Shown piece after piece: positions 8,250 through 16,102 of a DNA stretch of 23,245 nt. The stretch covers positions 1-23,245 of IMG/VR virus record IMGVR_UViG_3300028608_000083. One strand, given 5' to 3'. Source of the stretch: a virus. Below the pieces are notes generated by a model. That model was not told where the DNA came from, searched no databases, and worked only from the letters and a program-made list of their open reading frames with translations. Numbering within the stretch: position 1 is the stretch's first letter; every line of letters starts with the position of its first letter. The translations under genes and the position numbers were made by a program.

Positions 8250-10229
8250 ATGGCTAGACATTATACCAAAGATGACTTGGGTATTGCAATAGTAAAAGAA
8301 TATGGGGCAAAAGGGGATGGGGTATCTCGCCCCTTATCTACTGTGTTTACAACTCTAGTATTAGCCCAAATGAAATACCCTTTTGCTACAGCCCTTACAC
8401 AAGAACTAGACTGGGCGGGTATTCAGTTGGCTTTAAACAGCTCTACTAACGTGTTCATACCAAAGGGTAAATACAACATATCTGACACCCTAGTATTTAG
8501 GGACTTTACAACCCTAACACTGGAAGGAGTAGATACAAGATACAGCACAGGGGAAGAGAACGTAGCCGTACTTACCGCTAAAGCCAATGTAAGGCTAATG
8601 GAGTTGGGTGATGCTTGCCAAGTACTTGGAGGTAAGCTGACTGCAATTGACTTTGCTGGGTACGACAAAAGCATGATTTATATAGATTTCTCTACCAAAA
8701 ACAGAAGTGATATCCACATAGAAACGTCACTACGAGGAAGGTCTGTAGGTAATGCCATAGAAATTTATGGTAACGGTAACGGGGGTACAGCCCACCCTAT
8801 CTTCATAAACAGCAATATCATGAATTTCGATGTTGCTGTAAAAGGAACATACGTAGGGGGTACTTGTTGGTGCACTGGAATAAACGTTGACAGTACAATA
8901 ACCAACTGTGTGCAGAGTGTCAATTTGGATGGTGTTGGTGCTGGTGGTGACCTTCTAGGCTCTTATCAGCCAACCTTTACTGGGACTAGGACAGATAGAG
9001 GAGTAGTGGAGCTTAAGAATGCAGGACACTTCAACATCCATGCTAAGATATGGGATATGAACCAAGCCATCAATAACTACTCAGTAGTATTGAGGAACTC
9101 CACAGAGAATGATATATCCAAACGCATAGATGTTAGGCAAATACTAAACTTGAGTCTAAAACCCCTTTATGCCCCTATTAATAATACATTTCCTTCAGGG
9201 GCTTATACGTTCTATGACAGGATATCAGGAAACAATGAGAACATGCTTTTTGGGGCTAACTCAAAATATACAGTCACCCCGACAGCTAGTGCTAACATCA
9301 GTCTGGTAACTAACTCTAACTATGACCAGTACGGCATGTTCAAAATGGAAGGAAAGCCTACGTACATGTCCCCACTTGCGGCTGGTGCTCTCACCCCTAC
9401 TGAGATGGTGGAATTTGAGGTACTTTTCCCTGAAGCGTCTAAAAGGATACTAGTAGCTGGGTTTAGTTTCTGGTCACATGTACCACCAGTTTCCTATAAG
9501 ATTCATGTCAAGGAGACAGACAATAGCTGGACTCTAGTTGATTCAGGAATCCCATCTGATAAGATTCACATATCTGGAGGGGTACATGACACAGCCATAT
9601 CTGTAAAAGTTGGAGACTATGCTAAAGTCGTGAATGGTATAAGATTTACATTCGAGGTATCTAAAGCAAATGCTGTTGTTATAGACAGTGCTTGGGCTAA
9701 GAGTGGTAACCAGAATGAAGCATATCTTCCTCTGCATGGTGGTAAGATTTACGGAGATGTAGACATGAATAATCGATACCTAACCATAGGTAAGGTTGTC
9801 TCATTACCGACTGCATCTGCAACGTATAGAGGTAAGCAGATCCGTACTGAAGGTGTCACTGGTGTAGCAGAAGTTTCTACCTTGAACATCACGTCAGGAT
9901 GCACGACTCAGGGTAACATAACAATTAATCTAGGCGGAACTCCTTATACGATTAATTTAACCACTGCTGATAACACAGCGGATCTAGTCGCCACAAAAAT
10001 CCGTGCTATAGTCGCAACTGGCTGGACGCTTTCAGGGTCAGGGCAAACTGTAATATTTACAAAAAATAGTACGGGTGTGGTATCGCCTGATGCAACGTAT
10101 ACAGTAGGCTCTACTGGAGCCATTGGGTCTATGACCACCACCACTCAAGGGGTAACAGCTACAGCTGATGCTGTGTACACTTGTGTTAAGAGGTCAGATG
10201 ATACCTACGAATGGATTCAAACAGTATAA
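8250..10229 (+). CDS. Tail spike 3: pectate-lyase-fold beta-helix protein with inserted C-terminal module
   Basis: A 659-aa spike. The N-terminus has VKEYGAKGDGVSRPLSTVF, then YPFATALTQELDWAGIQLAL, the variant in which an extra helical stretch separates the GAKGDG and D-W-A-I-Q parts of the pectate-lyase-like opening. NVFIPKGKYNISDTLVF and further beta-helix coils follow to about residue 330. A beta-sandwich-like domain with VEFEVLFPEASKRILVAGFSFW and YKIHVKETDNSW lies around 380-490. The C-terminal region begins with YRGKQIRTEGVTGVAEV and ends with DAVYTCVKRSDDTYEWIQTV, two halves that commonly form one continuous small module in phage fibres. Here about 95 residues are inserted between them. 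It probably binds host-surface glycan; enzymatic activity is undecided. Confidence 0.78.
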   Translation: MARHYTKDDLGIAIVKEYGAKGDGVSRPLSTVFTTLVLAQMKYPFATALTQELDWAGIQLALNSSTNVFIPKGKYNISDTLVFRDFTTLTLEGVDTRYSTGEENVAVLTAKANVRLMELGDACQVLGGKLTAIDFAGYDKSMIYIDFSTKNRSDIHIETSLRGRSVGNAIEIYGNGNGGTAHPIFINSNIMNFDVAVKGTYVGGTCWCTGINVDSTITNCVQSVNLDGVGAGGDLLGSYQPTFTGTRTDRGVVELKNAGHFNIHAKIWDMNQAINNYSVVLRNSTENDISKRIDVRQILNLSLKPLYAPINNTFPSGAYTFYDRISGNNENMLFGANSKYTVTPTASANISLVTNSNYDQYGMFKMEGKPTYMSPLAAGALTPTEMVEFEVLFPEASKRILVAGFSFWSHVPPVSYKIHVKETDNSWTLVDSGIPSDKIHISGGVHDTAISVKVGDYAKVVNGIRFTFEVSKANAVVIDSAWAKSGNQNEAYLPLHGGKIYGDVDMNNRYLTIGKVVSLPTASATYRGKQIRTEGVTGVAEVSTLNITSGCTTQGNITINLGGTPYTINLTTADNTADLVATKIRAIVATGWTLSGSGQTVIFTKNSTGVVSPDATYTVGSTGAIGSMTTTTQGVTATADAVYTCVKRSDDTYEWIQTV

Positions 10230-10234
10230 CATGC

Positions 10235-10254
10235 ACCCTCTCTACGGAGAGGGT
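10235..10254 (+). other. Intergenic hairpin with UACG tetraloop
   Basis: ACCCTCTC-TACG-GAGAGGGT is a perfect 8-bp stem. Its loop, closed by C-G, is C(UACG)G, a member of the very stable UNCG tetraloop class. It lies between the spike 3 stop and the AGGAGG ribosome-binding site (10261-10266) of spike 4. No T-run follows (AATTATA), so it is not a standard intrinsic terminator. A role in mRNA 3'-end protection or processing between the two cistrons is plausible but inferred. Confidence 0.7.
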
Positions 10255-10274
10255 AATTATAGGAGGGATATCAC

Positions 10275-12398
10275 ATGACTAAAGGCTTTAGTGACTTACG
10301 AACCACTGCTAAAGGATCACTTATTGAGGCTATAAATGAAGTTGCAGGTAGATTGCCACAGGTGTATATTGATGAGCTAGGGGCTAAGGGGGATGGAGTC
10401 ACAAATGATACACTAGCCTTCCAAAAAGCCAGTGACATAATAAATCAGGCTGGGGGAGGTACCCTTATCCTGTCTAACAAGGTGTATATCGTAGGGAAAC
10501 AAACACTTGCTGGGGCAGGTGGTAAAGGGTACTCATACAAACCAGATGACCTGCTATATATACGTAATTGCACAAAACCAGTTGTAATAGAGGGAAGAGG
10601 AGCTGTACTGAAAGCGGACAGTAACCTAAAGTTTGGCTCATTTAACCCTACTACAGGTGCAGTTCATACTCCTACAATGCCATTCACTGACTTAAACTAC
10701 AGGGCAGATGCCTATGTCATGTTGCAGATAGACAACAATAACTCAGTAAATATCAAAGACCTAGACCTTGACGGCAACATAACAGGCATAACCCTGGGTG
10801 GGGAATGGGGAGATTATGGCTATCAGTGTAGAGCCACAGGAGCTAGACTGTTCTCCAATAAGAACTTGGTTATGGAAAATGTTAACTCCCACCACCATGC
10901 ATTAGATGGCTTCTCTATATGGTACTCTCTAGTCGAATCTGATGAGAGAAAACCACACACCCTCCTAAACTGTACTGCTGAATATAATGCTCGCCAAGGG
11001 TTATCTTGGACAGGTGGGATTGGATTAACTGCCATAAACTGCAAGTTCAACCACACAGGTAAGGTGAGGTTCAGCTCTGAGCCTGGAGCAGGGGTAGATA
11101 TAGAGGCAGAGAATACAGTATGTAGAGAAGGGGTATTCCTGAACTGTGAGATGATAAATAACACAGGTTCTGGAGTTGTTAGCTACTCTGGAGATGGAGG
11201 GTACACAACCTTCAAGAAATGTACTATCTGGGGTAATACAGGAGCAGCAGTCAGCCCATATAGACCAGGTTTAGTATTTGAAGACTGTAAAATCTATGGC
11301 AGGATTACAAATCCTTATGGTAGTAATGACCCCCTAGAAGCTACAAAATTTATAAGATGTCGCATAGAGGACAAAAACCATCCAGTGTATGGAATACAAA
11401 TAGGAACTTACCTAATAGACATCAATGCTCATAATGTACTCTTTGAGGGCTGTACTCTGGTCAACAACTACCAGAAGCTGATTATAACAAGTGGAAGCGA
11501 TACTGTTGAGATATTTAGAGATTGTAAGTTCATCTTTAAATATAGTCAGTTAGCAGATAAGGGTTCACAAGCCATATTCTATGGTTCTAGGTTTGAGGAT
11601 GTAACATTCTCAGATGCATACACCACCCCACCAGCTACCGCATATTTTATAGATATCCCAGGATATTCAGTTCAGGTTGTAGGGAATGTCCTAGTGGATG
11701 CAACTTACACTAAGTGGTTCTCTTGGTCTACTGGTGGTGCAGGCATGAGTGGAAACATAGGCTCTCAAGTAAATAAGGCACAAAAATTCCTGTCTATCCA
11801 CAAGAGACTGTACAACTCCACTTACCATGGACAGATCCTAATTGGTGCCCATAATGCAGTGCCTACATCAGGAACATGGGGAAAAGGGGATTTTGTATTT
11901 AATGAGTCCTCCACCATAGGTGGGTCTATAGGTTGGTCATGTGTAACTGGAGGGGATGCCAATGCAACACCTTGGGTAGCCACCACAGCATACACAGTAG
12001 GCAATCTAGTCAATGCCAATGGGAAAGTTTATAAGTGCAGTGTGGCTGGAACTAGTGGTGCTACGCCACCTTCCCACTCAACAGGGACAGTGGTAGATGG
12101 CACGGTCTCATGGGATTACGTCAATACACTGGCAGTATTTAGTGAAGCAGGTAAAGTTCAGACTGTGAAGTCAGGCACCATTACCTATAATGGTGATGGA
12201 GTTGCTACAACAAAAACCATTGCTCATGGTCTAGGTACAACTCCATCATACTATGCTGTTAATGAGTCTAGTTTAGATGCTGGTAACGCTGAGGTCAAGT
12301 TTCTAACAGCGGATGCCACCAACATAACGGTCACGTTTAAAACAGCCCCTATCACAGGCACCAACAACGTTAAGCTAAATTGGAAAGCTGAAATTTAA
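10275..12398 (+). CDS. Tail spike 4: large pectate-lyase-fold protein with C-terminal binding modules
   Basis: A 707-aa spike, the largest of the four. The N-terminus has DLRTTAKGSLIEAINEVAGR, the helical linker motif common in phage fibres, then DELGAKGDGVTNDTLAFQKA at about 33-52 opening the beta-helix. The helix body has many N/D-C-x-hydrophobic turns (LLNCTAEYNARQG, TAINCKFNHTG, VFLNCEMINNTGSG, TFKKCTIWGNTG) typical of right-handed beta-helices. The C-terminus has PTSGTWGKGDFVFNE, IGWSCVTGG, then NANGKVYKCSVAGTSGAT, closely related to spike 1. A final domain (TKTIAHGLGTTPSYYAVN to the end) resembles the small beta domain often found at the tip of phage fibres. AGGAGG lies eight bases before the ATG. 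It is the last gene before a strong terminator. Confidence 0.82.
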   Translation: MTKGFSDLRTTAKGSLIEAINEVAGRLPQVYIDELGAKGDGVTNDTLAFQKASDIINQAGGGTLILSNKVYIVGKQTLAGAGGKGYSYKPDDLLYIRNCTKPVVIEGRGAVLKADSNLKFGSFNPTTGAVHTPTMPFTDLNYRADAYVMLQIDNNNSVNIKDLDLDGNITGITLGGEWGDYGYQCRATGARLFSNKNLVMENVNSHHHALDGFSIWYSLVESDERKPHTLLNCTAEYNARQGLSWTGGIGLTAINCKFNHTGKVRFSSEPGAGVDIEAENTVCREGVFLNCEMINNTGSGVVSYSGDGGYTTFKKCTIWGNTGAAVSPYRPGLVFEDCKIYGRITNPYGSNDPLEATKFIRCRIEDKNHPVYGIQIGTYLIDINAHNVLFEGCTLVNNYQKLIITSGSDTVEIFRDCKFIFKYSQLADKGSQAIFYGSRFEDVTFSDAYTTPPATAYFIDIPGYSVQVVGNVLVDATYTKWFSWSTGGAGMSGNIGSQVNKAQKFLSIHKRLYNSTYHGQILIGAHNAVPTSGTWGKGDFVFNESSTIGGSIGWSCVTGGDANATPWVATTAYTVGNLVNANGKVYKCSVAGTSGATPPSHSTGTVVDGTVSWDYVNTLAVFSEAGKVQTVKSGTITYNGDGVATTKTIAHGLGTTPSYYAVNESSLDAGNAEVKFLTADATNITVTFKTAPITGTNNVKLNWKAEI

Positions 12399-12406
12399 GT
12401 GTAAGG

Positions 12407-12440
12407 TAAGGAGACAATCTCATTGTCTCCTTATTCTTTT
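12407..12440 (+). terminator. Intrinsic terminator after the spike array
   Basis: TAAGGAGACAAT, loop CTC, ATTGTCTCCTTA: a perfect 12-bp stem followed by TTCTTTT. It sits nine bases after the spike 4 stop. The remaining 63 bases up to the next gene contain no convincing sigma-70-type promoter; TATAAG at 12444-12449 and TACGAT at 12467-12472 are weak possibilities without a matching -35. Confidence 0.88.
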
Positions 12441-12503
12441 AGGTATAAGTCAATGCTCTCCACCAATACGATTTTAGATTAAAAAGCAAAGGGAGGCACA
12501 ACA

Positions 12504-15500
12504 ATGGCTAGTATAGATAGAAATCAAGCACCCTATTATGATGACTATGATCCTAGTAAAAACTATACTCACATGCTTGCTGTACCAGGTAACGTGGAAC
12601 AAGCTAGGGATTTTACTCAATTGCAGTCTATGATATTCGATTATCTCCAAAGGCTATCAAGCACGCTACTTAAGGATGGAGCTATCATGGCAGGTATGAA
12701 CTTTGCTATTAAGGACTCCACTATCCTCATAGAGAGCGGTAGAGTGTACCTTAATGGGAAAATCCATATGTTCCAAGAGCAAGAGATACCATTTACTAAG
12801 ACGGGATTAGAAGTAATAGGTGTCAAGCTGAATGAGTATATTGTTACCGAAGCTGAGGACATTACTCTATTGGACCCTACCACAACTACTGGTAACTATG
12901 GACAGCCTGGTACTCATAGGATTAAGAGTGAGATTGTTCTAACAAACAATGACCCTGAATCCTCTATGTTGTATGAGTTTGAAGATGGTGGTCTAAAAGC
13001 TGAGATAGATAGACCTAACTTCGATGGGTTATCTGACCTACTAGCTAGACGTACCTACGATGAGTCAGGTAACTACAGAGTGAGTGGTTTATCTTTAGTA
13101 GCCGAACCTCATGATGCTAACAATATCCGTATCATAGTAGAGCCAGGAGTAGCTTACGTAAAAGGATACCAGCACATTAAGCCAACTCCGATTAAGACAA
13201 TTGTACCTATGGCTAAAGAATACCATTCTGTAGTTGGTGAGCCACACACTTATGTTTTCCCTACAGTTAAGTATTTGCTGAACAACTTCCCTGCAAGAGC
13301 TATAAATCGTATCACAGCCTACGTACAGGTTACACAAACTCTTACTAGGGGGTCACAGACAGGTGGAGTGGACGTACTTGCTAGCACTCCTGTAGCAGAC
13401 ATACTACTGGTTCAAGCAGGAGCAACAACATATACGAAGAACACTGACTATAAGCTGACTAATGATACCATAGACTGGAGTCCAGCAGGTGCAGAACCTG
13501 CACAGGGTACTTCATATACTATTACTTACCTAACCAATAAGACCTTGGTACAAGGAACTGATTACAAGCTGTTCCAAGAAGTAGGTAGCTTTGGTGAGAC
13601 TAAGGACTATGTAGAGTTCCTATCTGGGGACAGACCTGTTAACAATGGTACTTTCTATGTAGATTATGACTTCTATCTTGGACGTATTGACTTGGTGTCT
13701 CTAAGCAAGACTGGAGAGGTTGTCATTACTACTGGTGCTAGTGCTATTCCTAGCAACTTGAAACCACCAGTGCCTACAAACCCTGAGTTGTTACCTCTAG
13801 GTATAGTCAAGTTCAACCCTAATAGTGGTGAAGCTATTCCTACGTTCAACTCTATAACGAGGCTAGATATGTCACAGCTTCAGAATATGTTGAAGCGGGT
13901 AGAGGACTTAGAGTTCAACCAGGCTATAACATCCTTAGATAAAGAAGCAATTGAAGGGGAAGTGTCTACCGACCTTAGGGGAATATTCTCTGATAGTTTC
14001 CGTTCTATTGTGCGTGGTGACTTTGACCATCCATCCTTCAATATAACATATGACTTGGAAACAGGTACACTCTGGTTACCTACTGACACTGTCAACACTC
14101 ATACGCCAGTAGTACAAAACCCCGCATCCATTAAGACATGGAGACGTTTAGCTACAGTTCCTATGTTGGAGAAGGTAGCGGTCAACCAGAATACAGCCAC
14201 AACATCTATGCTAGTTAATCCTTATCTTGCCTTCAATGCTATGGGTGTGCTTAAGCTCAAACCAGAAAGAGACAACTGGATAGAGGATACTTACATCAAG
14301 CTAGACAAGGTGGTATTCAAAGCTAGAAACTTCCGTAGATGGTGGAGACATGCTGATGACCCTAGCTATAAGAAATCAGTGCAGGACTTGTTTGACTTAT
14401 CCCTTGATGGTAAAGGCACTGTAGATGACTGGAGACCAGCTATAGGTGATACTGGTGTTGCTACCAAGGTAACAAGCTCTAAGAAGGTTCTACAAGAGGC
14501 TATTACGTACATGAGACGTATAGATGTAGAAGTAACTGCTACTAACCTTAAACCAAGTGCTGACAATCTAGAGTGTACATTTGATGGGGTGAGAGTACCA
14601 TTAACACCAGTTTCTCCATCCACTGCGGGCAGTGTGTCAGGTACTATCAAAGCCAATACTTCTGGTTTGGCTAAAGGTAAGTTCACTATACCAGCTAACA
14701 TAAAAACAGGTACGAGGGAAGTAATTCTTAGCAACTCTGGTAACACAGCGTCTTCTGCATTTACTTCACTTGGAACTAAGAGAACTACAACAGAGACTAT
14801 TACCACTACTAGGATAACGCTTACTGCTGTTGACCCATTAGCACAATCCTTCCAGTTTGACAGGGAAACGACTTTGACATCCGTTGGAGTGTACTTTTCT
14901 GGTAAGGACAACACTAACAACATCCTATGCCAAATCAGAAATGTGGTCAATGGTTACCCAGGAAACGTTGTCTATGCAGAGACTGTAGTAGCTCCTAGTT
15001 CAATGAACGTGAGTGCAAATGCCTCTATTGAGACTAAGATTTCCTTTGATGAGCCTGTGACATGTGAAGCAAATACTCAGTACTGTATGGCTTTCCTAAC
15101 TGACTCAGACACTCACTCTATGTATGTGTCAGACTTGGGTGGTAAGGACGTAACTACAGGACAAAAGGTTTTAAGACAGCCTTACTTAGCTGGTATGCTG
15201 TTTAGCTCATCTAATGGCATCACTTGGACAGCTCACCAGTCTATGAATATGAAGTTCAAGATATACGTGGCTTCATTCAATGCATCATCCACTCTAGATT
15301 TTGTAGAGCAATCCGGTCTTAACATTGACTCCCTAGTGTTAATGGCAGATACTGTTGTTCCAGTAGGGTGTGAGTGCAAATGGCAGGTGAGTATAGATGG
15401 TGGAACCTATACTGATATTACTCCTGAAGAGGACATAGACCTCATTAAGTCTTCTAGTAGAGTCAAGCTAAGGGCTGTGCTTAAGTCAAGTGGAGATATG

Positions 15501-15863
15501 TCTCCTATTATAGCCCTAGACAGTCTGAATGTAGTGTCCTTCACCACAGGGCTGAATGGCACCTATGTAGGTCGTAACGTAGACTTAACAGACCCTATCA
15601 CCAGTGTAACTCAGGTGTTTGATGCGTTCATCCCTAGTGGGTGTACTGTAACTCCACAGTTCAGCTATAACAATGGTACATCTTGGATTACTCCTACTCA
15701 GGTTAGTGTAGAGCCTGTTTCAGCAGAATACTCTAGGTACACTTGTACAGCTTCTATAGCATTAGGACAGAATGCTTTAGACTTCAGAGCTAGGCTGAAC
15801 ATAGTCTCAGGCAGCAGAACCCTTAGACCTAGGGCAAGAAGATTCGTTAACATCATGAAATAG
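12504..15863 (+). CDS. Large DUF4815-type baseplate / tail fibre protein
   Basis: A 1119-aa structural protein. The N-terminus (PYYDDYDPSKNYTHMLAVPG, then ARDFTQLQSMIFDYLQRL) matches DUF4815-type proteins, which occur in baseplate or fibre clusters of many large myoviruses. It is followed by a beta-rich region with IESGRVYLNGKIH and VEPGVAYVKGYQ, repeated linker-like elements (TYTKNTDYKL, TLVQGTDYKL) and a coiled-coil-like LKRVEDLEFNQAI at about 465. From about residue 777, DPLAQSFQFDRETTLTSVGVYF introduces a domain family known from other large-phage structural proteins, ending in FVNIMK. It probably forms an outer baseplate or connector part. GGGAGG lies seven bases before the ATG. The gene is bracketed by terminators on both sides, so it may be an independent transcription unit or be reached by read-through. 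Confidence 0.78.
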   Translation: MASIDRNQAPYYDDYDPSKNYTHMLAVPGNVEQARDFTQLQSMIFDYLQRLSSTLLKDGAIMAGMNFAIKDSTILIESGRVYLNGKIHMFQEQEIPFTKTGLEVIGVKLNEYIVTEAEDITLLDPTTTTGNYGQPGTHRIKSEIVLTNNDPESSMLYEFEDGGLKAEIDRPNFDGLSDLLARRTYDESGNYRVSGLSLVAEPHDANNIRIIVEPGVAYVKGYQHIKPTPIKTIVPMAKEYHSVVGEPHTYVFPTVKYLLNNFPARAINRITAYVQVTQTLTRGSQTGGVDVLASTPVADILLVQAGATTYTKNTDYKLTNDTIDWSPAGAEPAQGTSYTITYLTNKTLVQGTDYKLFQEVGSFGETKDYVEFLSGDRPVNNGTFYVDYDFYLGRIDLVSLSKTGEVVITTGASAIPSNLKPPVPTNPELLPLGIVKFNPNSGEAIPTFNSITRLDMSQLQNMLKRVEDLEFNQAITSLDKEAIEGEVSTDLRGIFSDSFRSIVRGDFDHPSFNITYDLETGTLWLPTDTVNTHTPVVQNPASIKTWRRLATVPMLEKVAVNQNTATTSMLVNPYLAFNAMGVLKLKPERDNWIEDTYIKLDKVVFKARNFRRWWRHADDPSYKKSVQDLFDLSLDGKGTVDDWRPAIGDTGVATKVTSSKKVLQEAITYMRRIDVEVTATNLKPSADNLECTFDGVRVPLTPVSPSTAGSVSGTIKANTSGLAKGKFTIPANIKTGTREVILSNSGNTASSAFTSLGTKRTTTETITTTRITLTAVDPLAQSFQFDRETTLTSVGVYFSGKDNTNNILCQIRNVVNGYPGNVVYAETVVAPSSMNVSANASIETKISFDEPVTCEANTQYCMAFLTDSDTHSMYVSDLGGKDVTTGQKVLRQPYLAGMLFSSSNGITWTAHQSMNMKFKIYVASFNASSTLDFVEQSGLNIDSLVLMADTVVPVGCECKWQVSIDGGTYTDITPEEDIDLIKSSSRVKLRAVLKSSGDMSPIIALDSLNVVSFTTGLNGTYVGRNVDLTDPITSVTQVFDAFIPSGCTVTPQFSYNNGTSWITPTQVSVEPVSAEYSRYTCTASIALGQNALDFRARLNIVSGSRTLRPRARRFVNIMK

Positions 15864-15866
15864 TAT

Positions 15867-15920
15867 AAAAGAGGGGCTGTAGTAGTATTTCACTGCAAGC
15901 CCCTCTTTTCTATTTTATTT
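15867..15920 (+). terminator. Intrinsic terminator after the DUF4815-type gene
   Basis: AAAAGAGGGGCT (15867-15878) pairs perfectly with AGCCCCTCTTTT (15898-15909). The inner sequence can extend the stem by about five more pairs, with A15897 bulged and one G-U pair, around the AGTATTTC apex. A T-rich tract (TTTTCTATTTTATTTT) follows. The Shine-Dalgarno sequence of the next gene begins only a few bases after the T tract. Confidence 0.88.
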
Positions 15921-15937
15921 TAAAAGGAGGTAATACA

Positions 15938-16099
15938 ATGCCTAAAATGATTGTACGCCCAAGTGGGGGAATTGTATTTGAATCTACTAAAGAAGAAAGA
16001 GAAGTACGAGCAATGAAGGAAGACTTACGTAAGGAGTTAGATGCTGTCAAGGGACTTAAAGAAGAGTTACTTAATCTAAAGAAAACACTGGAGGGATAA
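15938..16099 (+). CDS. Small coiled-coil protein, 53 aa
   Basis: ATG 15938 to TAA 16097-16099, preceded by an almost ideal ribosome-binding site AAGGAGGT at 15924-15931. The protein begins MPKMIVRPSGGIVFE, a short beta-like segment, and then forms one charged amphipathic helix (residues 18-53) rich in Glu, Lys and Leu (LRKELDAVKGL, EELLNLKKTL) that fits a coiled coil. There is no signal peptide or membrane segment. It stops three bases before the 1302-aa fibre gene, so the two are very probably co-translated. I do not recognise a family. A fibre chaperone or a small baseplate/fibre adaptor would suit the position; this is inference only. Confidence 0.75.
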   Translation: MPKMIVRPSGGIVFESTKEEREVRAMKEDLRKELDAVKGLKEELLNLKKTLEG

Positions 16100-16102
16100 C
16101 AG

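Noticed and set aside
12441-12503. Promoter between the spike 4 terminator and the DUF4815-type gene
   Set aside because: Weak -10-like sequences exist, but no matching -35 could be found. A phage-specific promoter cannot be excluded.
14366-14950. 194-codon open frame on the - strand (similarly 19393-19983, 21454-21960, 6434-6814, 10823-11164)
   Set aside because: All lie wholly or largely inside convincing + strand structural genes, have no ribosome-binding site pattern like the real genes, and translate to Leu/Ser/Val-rich sequence typical of antisense shadows.
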